Positions 63,738 to 64,000 of a stretch of DNA of 64,000 bases are shown in pieces (position 1 is the first letter of the stretch; each line of letters opens with the position of its first letter). Under the pieces are notes generated by a model. That model saw nothing but the letters and a program-made list of their open reading frames with translations, did no database searches and was not told the DNA's origin. The stretch comes from Leuconostoc mesenteroides subsp. mesenteroides (GTDB lineage: Bacteria > Bacillota > Bacilli > Lactobacillales > Lactobacillaceae). The translations under genes were made by a program, and so were the position numbers. The stretch covers positions 1,287,501 through 1,351,500 of the forward strand of contig CP046062.1 in assembly GCA_009676745.1 (NCBI GenBank). The letters run 5' to 3'.

Positions 63738-64000
63738 ATGCTGGTAAAAAGAATTTTTAATAATAATGTTCTACTAGCTGAGAATAATGAACAAGAATTG
63801 GTTATCGTCGGGCGCGGTGTTGGTTTCAAGCAAAAGATAGGTCAAACAGTTGATTCGAGTAAAATTGAAAAAACTTATTATCCGCAGGACGAAAATTGGA
63901 CGAGAATGTTTAACGAAATGGTTGATACGATTTCCTCGGACTATGTCGAAATCGCCTCACATATTATTTCAACTGCGGAAAAAAATTTAGGCTTGTCATT
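63738..64000 (+). CDS. BglG/LicT-family transcription antiterminator (N-terminal part)
   Basis: The first 87 codons are in the window; the gene runs off the right edge. The RNA-binding CAT domain is clear (KRIFNNNVLLAENNEQELV, then GRGVGFKQKIGQ), and the first PRD begins after about residue 60. It should bind the RAT just upstream and let transcription continue when the PTS imports a beta-glucoside. PTS and beta-glucosidase genes are expected beyond the edge. AGGAG precedes the ATG. Confidence 0.92.
   Translation, partial: MLVKRIFNNNVLLAENNEQELVIVGRGVGFKQKIGQTVDSSKIEKTYYPQDENWTRMFNEMVDTISSDYVEIASHIISTAEKNLGLS

Noticed and set aside
1..64000. Insertion sequences, prophage, integrase or attachment sites
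   Set aside because: No transposase, integrase, terminal repeats or target duplications could be recognised anywhere in the window.

Overview
This window reads as a low-GC lactic acid bacterium of the genus Leuconostoc. The basis is a huge two-catalytic-domain glucansucrase of the DSR-E type, three oligo-1,6-glucosidases, LacI-type sugar control with CcpA cre sites, and no sign of a Gram-negative envelope. L. citreum or L. mesenteroides are the likeliest species, but that is inference. No rRNA, tRNA, insertion sequence, prophage or CRISPR array was seen. Three lesions or oddities stand out: an in-frame amber codon in the glucansucrase, a one-base deletion in a nucleoside hydrolase, and a pair of Kdo-pathway enzymes in a Gram-positive.

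Layout. 1-2.4 kb: edge of a LacI regulator, a concentrative nucleoside transporter and a frameshifted nucleoside hydrolase. 2.5-5.7 kb: a ClC-type transporter converging on a Kdo-8-P synthase / arabinose-5-P isomerase pair. 5.9-9.0 kb: a Fur-family (Zur-like) regulator followed by a metal ABC importer whose promoter is covered by two palindromes. 9.0-14.0 kb: a flavoprotein disulfide-reductase relative and two divergent, related polytopic membrane proteins. 14.0-23.2 kb: adenine/adenosine deaminase, photolyase, an HrtBA-like ABC exporter, a universal stress protein, a PH-domain protein and a Ca/Mn P-type ATPase. 23.2-27.3 kb: an MFS transporter and oligo-1,6-glucosidase under a divergent LacI regulator with two operators exactly 32 bp apart. 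27.5-32.0 kb: a BceRS-BceAB-like antimicrobial-peptide sensing and resistance module with a BceR-type box.

32.1-43.0 kb: an aldo/keto reductase, an Rgg-family regulator divergent from the glucansucrase, and the glucansucrase itself (about 8.5 kb, split by one TAG codon inside its second catalytic domain). 43.2-50.3 kb: a stress-type cluster (SDR dehydrogenase, two GlsB-like proteins, AmaP, DUF2273, Asp23, three tiny proteins) and then an aldo/keto reductase, sugar porter and pyruvyl-transferase group. 50.4-57.4 kb: a GH3 beta-glucosidase under a perfect cre, an FMN reductase, a DUF697 protein, two alpha/beta hydrolases and a TetR regulator. 57.6-63.5 kb: a second LacI-controlled isomalto-oligosaccharide operon (GH13, GPH/SLC45-like transporter, GH13). 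63.5 kb to the end: a beta-glucoside operon leader (cre, promoter, RAT/terminator) and the start of a BglG/LicT antiterminator.

How it fits together. The secreted glucansucrase would turn sucrose into alpha-glucan and oligosaccharides. The three intracellular GH13 enzymes, each with the Val after the nucleophile that goes with alpha-1,6 specificity, and their transporters would recover isomalto-oligosaccharides. Both loci share the operator GTAAACGTTTAC, so they probably form one regulon, with carbon repression at cre sites. Functions are assigned from motifs and remembered family features only; no database search was run.
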